The notes: a model not told the origin generated them from the letters alone. A DNA stretch of 64,000 nt from Sporosarcina sp. FSL W8-0480 (GCF_037963765.1 NZ_CP150166.1:1867501-1931500); one strand, 5' to 3'; shown: positions 37,532-47,466, counted from the stretch's first letter. Translations and numbers: made by a program.

Positions 37532-37905
37532 ATCATCCTAAAGAAGTTTTCCAGTTGTTAGGGATGGCAGCAAGGGCCAGGAAACTGATTACAGGCGAAG
37601 AGCTCGTTATTAAAGAAGTACGATCAGGAAACGCACGCATCGTGATTGTTTCCGAAGATGCTTCAAAGAATACATTGAAGAAAATAAATGATAAATGTGA
37701 TTTTTATAACGTTGAGAAGCATGTGTTCGGGAGTAGAGAAACTCTCGGCCATGCAATCGGAAAAGAGTCGCGGGTCGTACTCGCGTTAACGGATACCGGT
37801 TTTGCCGGAAGATTATCTGGGCTCCTCAACGAATATAACCGGGGGTGGGCTAATGACGAAGATACGTGTACACGAATACGCGAAAAAAGTGAATCGGACG
37901 AGTAA
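37528..37905 (+). CDS. ylxQ: L7Ae-family RNA-binding protein YlxQ
   Basis: A 125-residue L7Ae/L30e-fold protein: [20 protein letters not shown] and [16 protein letters not shown] are typical, and such proteins bind kink-turn RNAs. It is about 25 residues longer than the roughly 100 I expect for YlxQ. The extra C-terminus is encoded in a 53-nt overlap with the start of infB and is charged ([16 protein letters not shown]). ATGA overlap with rnpM at its start. Confidence 0.88.
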   Translation: MNHPKEVFQLLGMAARARKLITGEELVIKEVRSGNARIVIVSEDASKNTLKKINDKCDFYNVEKHVFGSRETLGHAIGKESRVVLALTDTGFAGRLSGLLNEYNRGWANDEDTCTRIREKSESDE

Positions 37906-40294
37906 GGAAGTCATCGAGGAACTTGGAAAGATAAATGTGAATGTAACTAACCATATGTCTATGTTGGATAAGGATGCTACATCTAAATTGGACCAACGAT
38001 TTGGTAAAGGTGGTTCAACACCATCAGATAAACCAGCGGGTCAAGATCGTAAGCCATCTTCACGCCCAACAGGCAATGCGAACGATAAGCAAAGAAGAGG
38101 CGATCGTCCTGCTGCACAAGGTCAAGGTTCACAAGGCGGCAACCGTCCAACAGGTCAACAACGCCAAAGCCAAGGGTCACAAGGTGGCAATCGTCCAACA
38201 GGTCAACAACGCCAAGGCCAAGGATCTCAAGGCGGCAATCGTCCTGCCACAGGTCAACAACGCCAAGGCCAAGGATCTCAAGGCGGCAATCGTCCTGCTA
38301 CAGGTCAACAACGTCAAGGCCAAGGAACGCAAGGTGGCAATCGCCCTGCAACTGGTCAACGACGTCAGGGGCAAGGTGCAGAGGGTGAAAACCGTTCTAC
38401 ACATGGCCAACAGCGCCAAGGCCAAGGAGGCGGCGGACGTCCAGCTAACCGTGGTGGAAGACCACCAGCTCGTGGCATAAACCAAGGACGTAGAAGACAT
38501 CGTCCGGCTCCAATGCCTAAAGTGGAAAAACCACTACCAGAAAAGATTACTTTCTATGAATCCCTTTCTGTTGGTGAACTTGCGAACAAATTGGGTCGAG
38601 AACCTTCTGAAATCATCAAAAAACTATTCATGCTTGGAGTTATGGCAACCATTAACCAAGAATTGGATAAAGATGCAATCGAGTTGATCTGTGCAGATTA
38701 TGGTGTTGAAGTAGAAGAAGAAATCCGAATTGACGTAACGGATCTCGAGATTTACTTCGAGGAAGATGAAGAGGTTGAGGCAGCTCAAACCGAACGTCCA
38801 CCAGTCGTAACGATAATGGGTCACGTCGACCATGGTAAAACAACCTTGCTGGATTCAATCAGAGATACGAAAGTAACTCAAGGTGAAGCAGGTGGTATCA
38901 CACAACATATCGGTGCTTACCAGATTGAGGTTGAAGGAAAGAAAATTACTTTCCTTGATACACCAGGACATGCTGCTTTTACAACAATGCGAGCACGTGG
39001 GGCTAAGGTTACCGATATTACAATCCTTGTCGTAGCTGCTGATGACGGTGTCATGCCGCAAACTATTGAGGCGATCAACCACGCGAAAGCGGCTGAAGTG
39101 CCAATCATCGTAGCAGTCAACAAAATGGATAAACCAACTGCAAATCCTGATCGTGTAATGCAAGAGTTGACAGAGCACGGCCTTTTAGCGGAAGCATGGG
39201 GCGGGGATACAATCTTTGTACCGATTTCCGCATTGAAAGGTGAAGGAATCGATCAATTGCTTGAAATGGTTTTATTAGTCGCTGAAGTAGGAGAATTGAA
39301 AGCAAGCAAAAACATTCGTGCAAAAGGTACGGTCATTGAGGCACAGCTTGATCGTGGTCGCGGTTCTGTGGCGACATTGTTAGTTCAAGATGGGACACTT
39401 CGTATTGGAGATCCTATTGTTGTCGGGACTACATTCGGAAAAGTACGTGCAATGATCAATGATTTAGGTCGTCGTGTAAAGGAAGCTGGTCCATCAACTC
39501 CTGTCGAAATTACAGGATTGAGTGATGTCCCACAAGCAGGTGACCGCTTTGTTGTCTTCGAAGATGAGAAGACAGCACGACAAATAGGTGAATCGCGTGC
39601 AGGAGACGCCTTGCAAGAACAACGTGTAGAAAAAACGCGTGTAACACTTGATAATTTATTTGATCAAATGAAACAAGGCGAAATGAAAGAATTGAATCTT
39701 ATCGTAAAAGCCGATGTTCAAGGTACTGTTGAAGCAATGGCGGCTTCCTTGATGAAAATTGAAGTCGAGGGCGTAAACGTTAAGATTATTCATACAGGCG
39801 CAGGTGCGATAAACGAATCGGATATCTCCCTTGCGGCAGCATCAAATGCGATTGTCATAGGATTTAATGTGCGTCCTGATGTCAATGCTAAGCGTGCGGC
39901 AGAAGAGGAAGGTGTCGATATTCGCCTACACCGCGTCATCTATAAAGTAATTGAAGAAATCGAATCTGCGATGAAGGGATTATTGGATCCTGAATATCAG
40001 GAAAAGGTTATCGGTCAAGCCGAAGTTCGTGAAACATTTAAAGTCTCGAAAATCGGAACAATCGCGGGAAGCTATGTTACTGAAGGGAAAATTACACGTG
40101 ATGCCGGAGTCCGCGTATTACGTGATAATATCGTCATCTTTGAAGGTGAGTTAGATACTTTAAAACGATTCAAAGACGATGTTAAAGAAGTGGCAAAAGG
40201 CTATGAATGTGGAATTACCGTTAAGAACTTCAATGATATTAAAGAAGGCGACATTTTTGAAGCCTTTGTAATGGAGGAAATTAAACGGGCATGA
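37853..40294 (+). CDS. infB: Translation initiation factor IF-2
   Basis: An 813-residue protein. The N-terminal [20 protein letters not shown] is the IF2-N domain, followed by a long low-complexity linker (about residues 55-220) with six tandem Gly/Gln/Arg-rich units. A second IF2-N module ([20 protein letters not shown]) precedes the GTPase domain, with G1 GHVDHGKTT at residues 323-331, DTPGHAAF and NKMDKPTAN. Domains II, III and the fMet-tRNA-binding C2 domain follow. The start ATG 37853 is preceded by GGGGGTGG and lies inside ylxQ. Confidence 0.97.
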   Translation: MTKIRVHEYAKKVNRTSKEVIEELGKINVNVTNHMSMLDKDATSKLDQRFGKGGSTPSDKPAGQDRKPSSRPTGNANDKQRRGDRPAAQGQGSQGGNRPTGQQRQSQGSQGGNRPTGQQRQGQGSQGGNRPATGQQRQGQGSQGGNRPATGQQRQGQGTQGGNRPATGQRRQGQGAEGENRSTHGQQRQGQGGGGRPANRGGRPPARGINQGRRRHRPAPMPKVEKPLPEKITFYESLSVGELANKLGREPSEIIKKLFMLGVMATINQELDKDAIELICADYGVEVEEEIRIDVTDLEIYFEEDEEVEAAQTERPPVVTIMGHVDHGKTTLLDSIRDTKVTQGEAGGITQHIGAYQIEVEGKKITFLDTPGHAAFTTMRARGAKVTDITILVVAADDGVMPQTIEAINHAKAAEVPIIVAVNKMDKPTANPDRVMQELTEHGLLAEAWGGDTIFVPISALKGEGIDQLLEMVLLVAEVGELKASKNIRAKGTVIEAQLDRGRGSVATLLVQDGTLRIGDPIVVGTTFGKVRAMINDLGRRVKEAGPSTPVEITGLSDVPQAGDRFVVFEDEKTARQIGESRAGDALQEQRVEKTRVTLDNLFDQMKQGEMKELNLIVKADVQGTVEAMAASLMKIEVEGVNVKIIHTGAGAINESDISLAAASNAIVIGFNVRPDVNAKRAAEEEGVDIRLHRVIYKVIEEIESAMKGLLDPEYQEKVIGQAEVRETFKVSKIGTIAGSYVTEGKITRDAGVRVLRDNIVIFEGELDTLKRFKDDVKEVAKGYECGITVKNFNDIKEGDIFEAFVMEEIKRA
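38126..38425 (+). repeat. Six tandem 48/51-nt repeats in the infB linker
   Basis: Six consecutive units encode [20 protein letters not shown] blocks of 16 or 17 residues (IF2 residues 92-191). Units 1-2 are 16 residues; units 3-6 gain one Ala or equivalent (NRPATGQ). Units 3 and 4 are nearly identical at DNA level; units 5 and 6 drift ([13 protein letters not shown]). All unit lengths are multiples of three, so the frame is kept. Confidence 0.9.
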
Positions 40295-40569
40295 TTGTCT
40301 ATGCTGAGTGTACATTCTTTATTCCCGATGTCCATTCGTTGAAGGAAAAGAGATCCGTTTTGAAAAGGATGACGGATCGGGTTAAAAATGAATTCAATAT
40401 ATCCGTTGCGGAAATCGATCATCAGGATCTCTGGCAAAGAACAACAATTGCCCTCGTCTCAGTCGCTTCTGCAAAAGATTCGGCAGAGGGAGAGGTAAGA
40501 AGAGCCATCCGTTTTTTGGAGTCGAATCCGGAATGGGAAATGACAGAACAGCTATTTGACTATTATTGA
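40291..40569 (+). CDS. ylxP: YlxP-family protein (DUF503)
   Basis: A 92-residue DUF503 protein beginning [20 protein letters not shown] and containing [17 protein letters not shown], the family signature. It is always found between infB and rbfA in Firmicutes; its function is unproven, probably in ribosome assembly. ATGA overlap with infB. Confidence 0.9.
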   Translation: MIVYAECTFFIPDVHSLKEKRSVLKRMTDRVKNEFNISVAEIDHQDLWQRTTIALVSVASAKDSAEGEVRRAIRFLESNPEWEMTEQLFDYY

Positions 40570-40591
40570 TGCGGAATCGGGGTGACCATCC

Positions 40592-40939
40592 ATGTCTATG
40601 CGTGCGAATCGTGTCGCTGAACAGATGAAAAAGGAATTAGGCGGAATCATTGGCCAAAAATTGAAAGATCCTCGTATTGGCTTTGTCACAGTAACGGACG
40701 TTGAAGTGACAGGCGATCTTCAACAGGCTACGATCTTCATATCAGTATTGGGAAATGATTCGGAGAAAGAAGCAACCCTTGCAGGACTGACGAAAGCGAA
40801 GGGATTTATCCGTACTGAAATCGGCCAGCGGATTAGACTCCGTAAAACACCGGAGATAGATTTTGCTTTTGATGATTCCGTAGAATACGGAAATCGTATT
40901 GAATCATTGTTACGCCAAGTTAACAAAGACGAAGAATAA
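40592..40939 (+). CDS. rbfA: Ribosome-binding factor A
   Basis: A 115-residue KH-like protein: [20 protein letters not shown] and [20 protein letters not shown] are RbfA signatures. It binds immature 30S subunits and assists 16S rRNA 5'-end maturation. ATG 40592 follows a CGGGGTGA SD; ATG 40598 is also possible. truB follows after 64 nt. Confidence 0.95.
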   Translation: MSMRANRVAEQMKKELGGIIGQKLKDPRIGFVTVTDVEVTGDLQQATIFISVLGNDSEKEATLAGLTKAKGFIRTEIGQRIRLRKTPEIDFAFDDSVEYGNRIESLLRQVNKDEE

Positions 40940-41003
40940 CAAAACGGAGGAAGTCGGTGTCCAAAAGGACTTTCCGGCTTCTTTCTTTTTTAGGAGGATT
41001 TAC

Positions 41004-41915
41004 ATGGATGGGATTCTTCCTTTATGGAAAGAAAAAGGGATGACATCGCATGATTGCGTTTTTAAGCTTAGAAAAATTTTAGGTATGAAAAGAGTCGGTC
41101 ATACCGGAACATTAGATCCGAATGTGGAAGGCGTCTTGCCAATCTGCCTTGGTCAAGCAACAAAAGTGGCAGAATATATAACTGATTCCGGGAAAGAGTA
41201 TATTGCCACTGTTTCAATAGGGAGTGCAACCGAAACTGAAGATTCAGACGGGGAGGTTATACAGCGTAATGATTCACCTAAAACGATTAGTAGGGAAGAA
41301 ATTCTTCAAGCCCTCTCCAAGTTGACTGGTGAAATTATACAAATACCTCCCATGTACTCAGCTGTAAAGGTAAACGGGAAAAGACTATACGAGTATGCGC
41401 GAAAAGGAATTGAAGTAGAACGTCCCGAACGGAAAGTCATTATCCAAGATATAGAATTACTTGATGATCTTGACATATTCGAGGGACAAGAAATCCTTTT
41501 TACAATTCGCGTTAAGTGTGGAAAAGGTACATATATAAGAACATTATCCGTTCAAATTGGTGAGATCCTTGGTTACCCAGCGCATATGGCCAAGTTAGTC
41601 CGTACTTCTTCCGGAAAGTTTAGGCAAAAGGATTGCCTTACGCTCAAAGAAGTTGAGGAATTGAAGGAAAGTAGCAAACTTGACACGCATATAAGGCCGC
41701 TTGAAGATGCACTTGAAGAATTTGTTTTTGAGGAACTGGATGATGAATTATATGATAAGATAATGAATGGACAAGTATTACAAAGTCATCCATCACTTGA
41801 AAGCAACGAAAAAATTGTATTTACAAAAAGATTAAAAGCGGTGGCTGTCTATCGTCGTCATCCAGAAAAAGAAGGATTAATGAAACCTGAAAAAATGTTT
41901 CCATTTAACAGGTAG
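41004..41915 (+). CDS. truB: tRNA pseudouridine(55) synthase TruB
   Basis: A 303-residue enzyme with the catalytic Asp38 in HTGTLDPNVEGVLPICLG and IPPMYSAVKVNGKRLYEYAR. It forms pseudouridine 55 in the T-loop of tRNAs. The frame is open from 40899, but TAGGAGGA before ATG 41004 and the conserved N-terminus (GILPLWKEKGMTSHD) mark the start. ribC begins 11 nt after the stop. Confidence 0.96.
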   Translation: MDGILPLWKEKGMTSHDCVFKLRKILGMKRVGHTGTLDPNVEGVLPICLGQATKVAEYITDSGKEYIATVSIGSATETEDSDGEVIQRNDSPKTISREEILQALSKLTGEIIQIPPMYSAVKVNGKRLYEYARKGIEVERPERKVIIQDIELLDDLDIFEGQEILFTIRVKCGKGTYIRTLSVQIGEILGYPAHMAKLVRTSSGKFRQKDCLTLKEVEELKESSKLDTHIRPLEDALEEFVFEELDDELYDKIMNGQVLQSHPSLESNEKIVFTKRLKAVAVYRRHPEKEGLMKPEKMFPFNR

Positions 41916-41926
41916 GGGAGAAAGAC

Positions 41927-42871
41927 ATGGAAATCTATAATTTGCAATATCCACAATCTATTACAATCGATGATAAAGGCCCCTTTTCACTGGCAATCGG
42001 TTTTTTTGATGGGTTGCATAGGGGTCATCAAGCAGTAATTGGGGAGGCAAAGCAAAAAGCCGAGCAACTTGGTATCAAATCCGCCGTAATGACATTTGAT
42101 CCACATCCATCACATCTATTCGGAAATGGAGAGAATAAAGTCGGCTACATTACCCAATACCCTTTAAAATCTCAGCTTATTGAAGAAATGGGGATTGATA
42201 CCCTATTCATCGTAAAATTCGATCGCCCACTTTCTTCACTCTCACCTGAGAAATTCATAGAACTATTCATAAAAGACTTGGGAGTTAAACACATAACAGC
42301 TGGATTCGATTTCACCTTCGGTTCCAAAGGTGCCGGCACAATGGAACAAATGGAGGCTCTTTCGAACGGAGAATATGGCATATCTGTCATTGGAAAAGTA
42401 ACAGACTCAGACGAAAAAGTTTCCTCAACATTAATACGTAAACTTCTTTCCGAAGGCAATGTCGAAAAGACAGCCACACTATTAGGAAGACCATTCCGAA
42501 CTGTAGGGACAGTCGTCGATGGCGAGAAAAGAGGCAGGTTACTCGGCTTTCCAACAGCCAACGTCATGCCTGATGACGAACTAATAATCCCTGCCAACGG
42601 AGTATACGCTGTCAGATTCTCATTTGCTGATCAAACATACGACGGGGTATGTAACGTAGGAGTCAAACCGACCTTCCATGACCCATCCGTCAGCAAACCA
42701 AGTGTCGAAGTGCATCTCCTCGATTTCACAGGAGACCTATACGGAAAAGAAGTCTCCGTAGACTGGATTGCGCGAATAAGATCAGAAAAGAAATTCGGCT
42801 CAGTCGACGAATTAGTCGAACAAATCAGTAAAGATAAAGAAGCTGCGAAGGAAATCCTTGAATCGAATTAA
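41927..42871 (+). CDS. ribC: Bifunctional riboflavin kinase/FAD synthetase
   Basis: A 314-residue RibF/RibC enzyme. The N-terminal nucleotidyltransferase domain has GFFDGLHRGHQAVI (HxGH-like) and the SSTLIRKLLSEG segment (about residues 155-166). The C-terminal riboflavin kinase domain has GFPTANV and NGVYAV. It converts riboflavin to FMN and FAD. The last third contains more C in the third codon position than its neighbours, but I see no sign of transfer. A GC-rich repeat starts 23 nt after the stop. Confidence 0.96.
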   Translation: MEIYNLQYPQSITIDDKGPFSLAIGFFDGLHRGHQAVIGEAKQKAEQLGIKSAVMTFDPHPSHLFGNGENKVGYITQYPLKSQLIEEMGIDTLFIVKFDRPLSSLSPEKFIELFIKDLGVKHITAGFDFTFGSKGAGTMEQMEALSNGEYGISVIGKVTDSDEKVSSTLIRKLLSEGNVEKTATLLGRPFRTVGTVVDGEKRGRLLGFPTANVMPDDELIIPANGVYAVRFSFADQTYDGVCNVGVKPTFHDPSVSKPSVEVHLLDFTGDLYGKEVSVDWIARIRSEKKFGSVDELVEQISKDKEAAKEILESN

Positions 42872-42894
42872 CAATAATGTACCTGGCCATTTCC

Positions 42895-43087
42895 GTTGCT
42901 TGAAGTGTAGGGCGGCGAAGTGCAAAAATGTGCTCTCAATGCTTCGCTTTTGTTCGCAAAAGCCGTTCTTCGTAACGGCCTTTCCTGCGGGATTTAGCGC
43001 GAATGGTGAGACCCCGCAGTGTCGCGTAGCGACCGAGGAGGCTCACCCGTGCCCTCCGGAAAGCGTCCGCCCGAAACGTAAAGCAAC
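42895..43087. repeat. GC-rich structured intergenic repeat, full copy 2
   Basis: A 193-nt GC-rich block between ribC and rpsO. Its ends GTTGCTT (42895-42901) and AAGCAAC (43081-43087) are perfect inverted repeats. They differ from the copy 1 ends by a compensatory A-T to C-G change. It contains GCCGTT/AACGGC (hairpin within 42962-42979), and GGTGAG/CTCACC arms around 43007-43048. Its internal module 42946-42984 is the reverse complement of module 5049-5086 of copy 1. No protein-coding content is supported. Confidence 0.8.
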
Positions 43088-43106
43088 TGTACTAAGTATA
43101 TATTTG

Positions 43107-43135
43107 TTGTATCTCATTTTCACATATGTTATGAT
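43107..43135 (+). promoter_or_regulatory. Candidate sigma-A promoter for rpsO
   Basis: TTGTAT (43107-43112), 17-nt spacer, TATGAT (43130-43135). The -10 is good and the -35 weak. The start would be near 43142, at the beginning of a structured leader. Confidence 0.5.
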
Positions 43136-43141
43136 AAATCA

Positions 43142-43232
43142 GTGCCACGGCACAAACCTTTCCTTGGCATATCGAATCACCAACGAATGCTCGGGATTCG
43201 GGGATTTTTATATTACTTTTATCAATAGGAGG
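43142..43232 (+). ncRNA. Structured rpsO 5' leader (candidate S15-binding leader)
   Basis: The leader can form GTGC/GCAC (43142-43145 / 43150-43153) and CGAATC/GATTCG (43173-43178 / 43195-43200). Autoregulatory S15 leaders exist in several bacterial groups; assignment here rests only on position and hairpins. Confidence 0.4.
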
Positions 43233-43240
43233 TGAAAAGG

Positions 43241-43510
43241 ATGGCAATTACACAAGAGCGTAAACATGAATTGATCAACGAATTTAAAATTCACGAAAAC
43301 GATACTGGATCTGCAGACGTACAGATCGCTATCCTTACTGAAGAGATCAACAACTTGAACAACCATTTACAAACTCACAAAAAAGACCACCACTCACGTC
43401 GTGGCCTAATGAAAATGGTCGGTACACGTAAAAGACTTCTAAAGTTCTTGCGCGAAACTGATGTTCAACGTTACCGTGATCTTATTGCTAAACTCGGCCT
43501 TCGCCGTTAA
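43241..43510 (+). CDS. rpsO: 30S ribosomal protein S15
   Basis: An 89-residue protein, exactly the S15 length: [36 protein letters not shown], and [19 protein letters not shown]. It binds the central domain of 16S rRNA early in assembly. GTG 43232 is in frame but overlaps the AGGAGGTGA SD; ATG 43241 is the start. A strong terminator follows. Confidence 0.98.
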   Translation: MAITQERKHELINEFKIHENDTGSADVQIAILTEEINNLNNHLQTHKKDHHSRRGLMKMVGTRKRLLKFLRETDVQRYRDLIAKLGLRR

Positions 43511-43523
43511 TAAGATGTATACG

Positions 43524-43550
43524 AAAAGCGGGCCTCGCCCGCTTTTTTTT
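43524..43550 (+). terminator. Intrinsic terminator after rpsO
   Basis: AAAAGCGGGC (43524-43533) pairs perfectly with GCCCGCTTTT (43537-43546) around a 3-nt loop, followed by further T residues. Confidence 0.9.
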
Positions 43551-43597
43551 ATTGAATCAATATTTAAATGATATTTTTCGCATATGTCCGTCTTTTT

Positions 43598-43606
43598 TGA
43601 TACACT
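43598..43606 (+). promoter_or_regulatory. Candidate extended -10 promoter for pnp
   Basis: TGATACACT (TGn plus TACACT) at 43598-43606, without a clear -35. The start would be about 50 nt before pnp. Confidence 0.35.
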
Positions 43607-43664
43607 ACTATTTAATACATACTTCGTATGATGCCCATGCTTTGAATTAGAGAGGAGTACCATA

Positions 43665-45788
43665 ATGACAGAACAGAAAAAAGTTTACACATTTGATTGG
43701 GCTGGGAGGCAACTGACCATTGAAACTGGACAGCTTGCAAAACAGGCAAATGGTGCTGTACTTGTAAGATACGGTGAGACATCCGTATTATCGACAGCAA
43801 CAACATCTAAAACACCAAAAGCGCTTGATTTCTTTCCGCTAACTGTAAACTACGAGGAAAGACTATACGCAGTCGGTAAAATACCTGGTGGCTTCATAAA
43901 ACGTGAAGGACGCCCGTCTGAGAAAGCGGTTTTGACAAGCCGTCTAATCGACCGCCCGATTCGCCCCTTATTTGCTGACGGCTTCCGTAATGATGTACAA
44001 GTCATTTCGCTTGTCATGTCAGTCGATCAGAATTGCTCATCCGAAATGGCAGCAATGTTAGGTTCATCCCTTGCTTTATCCATTTCAGACATCCCGTTTG
44101 AAGGACCAATTGCAGGTGTTCAAATCGGACGTATTAACGGTGAATTCATCATCAACCCGACTCCCGAACAACTAAGTGCAAGTGAATTGGATCTTGTAGT
44201 AGCCGGGACAAAGGATGCCATCAATATGGTTGAGGCCGGTGCCAAAGAAGTTTCAGAAGATGTTATTCTTGAGGCAATTATGTTCGGTCACGAACAGATT
44301 ATAAAACTTATTGAATTCCAAGAGATGATTGTAGAGGAAGTCGGTAAGGAAAAAATGGAAATCACTTTGTTTGAACTTGACGAGACATTACTTGCTGAAG
44401 TGAAAGACAAATGTGAGACTGATCTTATCAATGCAATCCAAACGGAAGAGAAGCATGCTCGTGAAGATGCGATAAATGCAGTGAAAAACGAAGTGATGGA
44501 ACATTATACAAGTGAAGAGGCAGACGAAGATACCCTTAAACAAGTGAAAAACATCTTAGATCACCTTGTTAAAGAAGAGGTCAGAAGACTCATTACTGAT
44601 GAGAAGGTTCGCCCGGATGGCCGTGGTTTGGATGAAATCCGCCCGCTTTCATCCGAAGTCGGTATCTTACAGCGTACACATGGTTCAAGCTTGTTCACAC
44701 GTGGACAAACTCAAGCACTTAGCGTTTGTACACTTGGCGCACTTGGTGAAGTCCAAATCATCGATGGACTTGGTCTTGAGGAATCGAAACGCTTTATGCA
44801 CCACTATAACTTCCCGAATTTCAGCGTAGGTGAAACGGGTCCCATCCGTGCACCTGGCCGTCGTGAAATCGGTCATGGAGCATTGGGGGAACGTGCTCTT
44901 GAAGCGGTCATTCCGGACGAGAAGGAATTCCCTTACACAATCCGCCTCGTAGCAGAAGTGCTTGAATCTAACGGTTCTTCATCCCAAGCTTCAATTTGTG
45001 CGTCAACGATGGCGATGATGGACGCAGGTATCCCGATTAAGGCGCCAGTTGCTGGAATTGCAATGGGACTTGTGAAAAAAGGAGATAACTATTCCATCCT
45101 TTCCGATATTCAAGGCATGGAAGACCATTTAGGTGATATGGACTTCAAAGTCGCAGGTACTGAAAAGGGAATTACAGCATTGCAAATGGACATTAAAATC
45201 GAAGGGTTATCCCGACAGATTTTAGAGGAATCATTGGTTCAAGCGAAAATTGGCCGTATGAAAATCCTTAACCATATGCTTTCGACAATCTCCACTCCAC
45301 GTGGCGAACTTTCGAAATATGCACCGAAGATCATTATGATCCGTATCAATCCGGATAAGATTCGCGATGTAATTGGACCAGGTGGAAAAGTGATCAATAA
45401 GATCATTGAAGAAACAAATGTTAAGATTGATACCGAACAAGATGGTACAATCTACATTTCTTCTCCTGATTCCGAAATGAATGAAAAGGCGAAAACAATG
45501 ATTGAGAATATAGTCCGTGAAGCGAAAGTTGGAGAATATTATTTAGGAAAAGTGAAAAGGATTGAGAAATTTGGAGCATTCCTTGAAATTTTCCCAGGTA
45601 AAGATGGTCTCCTTCATATCTCGGAAATCCAGGAAGAACGTACGAAGGCTGTTGAAGATGTATTGAAGATGGGTGATGAGCTTTTAGTAAAGGTCATCGA
45701 AATTGACAATCAAGGCCGTGTAAACTTGTCCCGAAAGATTGTTCTAAAGGAACAAAAGGAAGCTGCTGAAAAAGAAGGAAAAGAATGA
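43665..45788 (+). CDS. pnp: Polyribonucleotide nucleotidyltransferase (PNPase)
   Basis: A 707-residue phosphorolytic 3'-5' exoribonuclease with two RNase PH domains (first from about residue 10, second from about 305 with [20 protein letters not shown] and [15 protein letters not shown]), a KH domain ([19 protein letters not shown], about 562-580) and an S1 domain (from about 620). It degrades mRNA in the Gram-positive degradosome-like network and aids competence and recombination in B. subtilis. GAGAGGAG precedes ATG 43665. Confidence 0.98.
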   Translation: MTEQKKVYTFDWAGRQLTIETGQLAKQANGAVLVRYGETSVLSTATTSKTPKALDFFPLTVNYEERLYAVGKIPGGFIKREGRPSEKAVLTSRLIDRPIRPLFADGFRNDVQVISLVMSVDQNCSSEMAAMLGSSLALSISDIPFEGPIAGVQIGRINGEFIINPTPEQLSASELDLVVAGTKDAINMVEAGAKEVSEDVILEAIMFGHEQIIKLIEFQEMIVEEVGKEKMEITLFELDETLLAEVKDKCETDLINAIQTEEKHAREDAINAVKNEVMEHYTSEEADEDTLKQVKNILDHLVKEEVRRLITDEKVRPDGRGLDEIRPLSSEVGILQRTHGSSLFTRGQTQALSVCTLGALGEVQIIDGLGLEESKRFMHHYNFPNFSVGETGPIRAPGRREIGHGALGERALEAVIPDEKEFPYTIRLVAEVLESNGSSSQASICASTMAMMDAGIPIKAPVAGIAMGLVKKGDNYSILSDIQGMEDHLGDMDFKVAGTEKGITALQMDIKIEGLSRQILEESLVQAKIGRMKILNHMLSTISTPRGELSKYAPKIIMIRINPDKIRDVIGPGGKVINKIIEETNVKIDTEQDGTIYISSPDSEMNEKAKTMIENIVREAKVGEYYLGKVKRIEKFGAFLEIFPGKDGLLHISEIQEERTKAVEDVLKMGDELLVKVIEIDNQGRVNLSRKIVLKEQKEAAEKEGKE

Positions 45789-45818
45789 TATAACAAGTAA
45801 ATTTGAGTCATAAAATAG

Positions 45819-45860
45819 AAAGCCCCTCTTTTACGATAACGTAAAGATGGAGGCTTTTTG
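45819..45860 (+). terminator. Intrinsic terminator after pnp
   Basis: A long hairpin, AAAGCC...TTTTACG / CGTAAA...GGCTTT, followed by TTTTTG, begins about 30 nt after the pnp stop. The stem has one internal mismatch region. Confidence 0.8.
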
Positions 45861-45911
45861 TTCATTCTTATATACAAAATACTCGGTGATAATAACGGGG
45901 GAATCATTTAA

Positions 45912-47150
45912 ATGAAAAAAACAATTTGTGCAAATGGTGTCAGAATCATTCATGAAAAGATGCCTTATGCTCGTTCGGTTGCAATCGGTATTTGGGTTAA
46001 GGCGGGTTCTTTGGATGAAAACCAGGAGGAGTGGGGGCTTTCTCACTTCATTGAACATATGCTTTTCAAAGGGACTATTAGCAGGAGCGCAAAAGCGATT
46101 GCAGAGCAATTTGATCGTATCGGAGGAGATATAAATGCCTATACATCGAAAGAGATGACCTGTTTTTATACAACTGTACTTGACTATCATGCAGAGAGAG
46201 CGATGGAAATACTTACTGATATGTTCTTCCACTCCGTTTTTGATGAAACTGAAATTCAAAAGGAAAAATCCGTTATTTTGGATGAAATTGCATCTGTAGA
46301 AGATACACCAGATGATGATGTCGATGAAAGACTTTGGTCGGTCATGTATCCTGAACATCCAGTCGGAAGATCCATCGGCGGAGTGAAAAATACACTGGAC
46401 AAATTCAATCGGGAAATGATCGATGATTATATGTCGCGCCTATATACTCCAAATAATATTGTCATTTCAATAGCGGGTAATTATGATGAAAAGTTAATCG
46501 CTTTCATTGAGAGGAAGTTTGGGGCATTCCAAGGGAATACAAAGGGAACAAATTCTTTATCAGAAGTGAGCCCCGACTTTAGAAGCGGATTGACGATAAA
46601 ACGGAAAGAAATTGAACAAGCTCATATATGTATCGGTTATCCCGGTTTGAACTTGAAGGATAAGAGACTACATGATTTAATCCTCCTTGATAGTATCGTT
46701 GGTGGTACAATGTCATCACGTTTATTTCAGGAGATCCGAGAAGAGCAAGGACTTGCGTATTCCGTTTTCTCTTACTATTCATCCTATACAATGGTAGGTT
46801 CATTCGTAATTTATGGTGGAACGAGCCCCGAACAATTGGAGAATATGGTCGTTACAATGGATAAAATAACTGATCAGATAAGATCTGGTGGTGTGACTGA
46901 ATTGGAGTTGTCCAATGCAAAGGAACAATTAAAAGCGACTATTTTGCTTGGCCTCGAAAGTACAGAATCGAGGATGCATCGAAATGGAAAAAATGAATTA
47001 ATCCTTAACGAGCATAAAGGAATAGATGAAATTGAAAGTATAATTGATGGCGTGAAGTTAACTGAAGTAAACAAAATCGCGTACGAAACATTCACGAATA
47101 AACGTGCCATTTCCATTATTGCTCCAAAAAGTACAGCTTTGCATTTCTGA
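45912..47150 (+). CDS. mlpA: M16-family zinc protease MlpA/YmxG
   Basis: A 412-residue pitrilysin-family (M16B) protease with the inverted zinc motif HFIEH (His45, Glu48, His49) in GLSHFIEHMLFKGT and the downstream Glu in a QKEKSVILDEIASVEDTPDD segment. There is a second, non-catalytic M16 half. In B. subtilis MlpA affects extracellular protease production. ylxY, which precedes it in B. subtilis, is absent. Confidence 0.93.
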   Translation: MKKTICANGVRIIHEKMPYARSVAIGIWVKAGSLDENQEEWGLSHFIEHMLFKGTISRSAKAIAEQFDRIGGDINAYTSKEMTCFYTTVLDYHAERAMEILTDMFFHSVFDETEIQKEKSVILDEIASVEDTPDDDVDERLWSVMYPEHPVGRSIGGVKNTLDKFNREMIDDYMSRLYTPNNIVISIAGNYDEKLIAFIERKFGAFQGNTKGTNSLSEVSPDFRSGLTIKRKEIEQAHICIGYPGLNLKDKRLHDLILLDSIVGGTMSSRLFQEIREEQGLAYSVFSYYSSYTMVGSFVIYGGTSPEQLENMVVTMDKITDQIRSGGVTELELSNAKEQLKATILLGLESTESRMHRNGKNELILNEHKGIDEIESIIDGVKLTEVNKIAYETFTNKRAISIIAPKSTALHF

Positions 47151-47190
47151 ATCATATGATGAGGAAGGACTGTAAAAAAGGGGGAAGGAT

Positions 47191-47466
47191 ATGCTGCTCT
47201 CAGAAATGGCACAAAAAGAGCTTATACAAGTTGAGGAAGGAATCCGTTATGGATTTCTTGCAGATACCGATTTAATTTTCAATCGGAAAACGGGTGAAAT
47301 CATTGGATTTGAAGTGAAGAAGAAATTCGGTCGCTTCCCATTTCGAAATCGGGAACAGGAATCATCGGAATTTATTCCTTGGAGTGAAATTGTATTGATA
47401 GGCGAACACCGTATCCTTTTTGGAAAAACACATAGTATGGGGGATTTCGACATTGACGACAATTGA
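47191..47466 (+). CDS. ymxH: YlmC/YmxH-family PRC-barrel sporulation protein
   Basis: A 91-residue protein of the YlmC/YmxH family with a PRC-barrel-like fold: RYGFLADTDLIFNRKTGEII and FIPWSEIVLIGEHRILF. Family members cluster with sporulation genes; no biochemical role is known to me. GGGGGAAGGAT precedes ATG 47191. Its end overlaps dpaA. Confidence 0.85.
   Translation: MLLSEMAQKELIQVEEGIRYGFLADTDLIFNRKTGEIIGFEVKKKFGRFPFRNREQESSEFIPWSEIVLIGEHRILFGKTHSMGDFDIDDN

Noticed and set aside
38126..38425. Regular repeats that might suggest a CRISPR array
   Set aside because: They are contiguous in-frame coding repeats in IF2 without unique spacers.
37974..38500. Alternative-frame plus-strand (168 codons) and minus-strand (107 codons) frames over the infB repeats
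   Set aside because: Tandem repeats whose length is a multiple of three keep several frames open. The internally repetitive translations are a by-product of the IF2 linker.
42858..43235. 125-codon plus-strand frame between ribC and rpsO
   Set aside because: It runs through the GC-rich repeat and the rpsO promoter and leader; there is no SD and no sensible protein composition.
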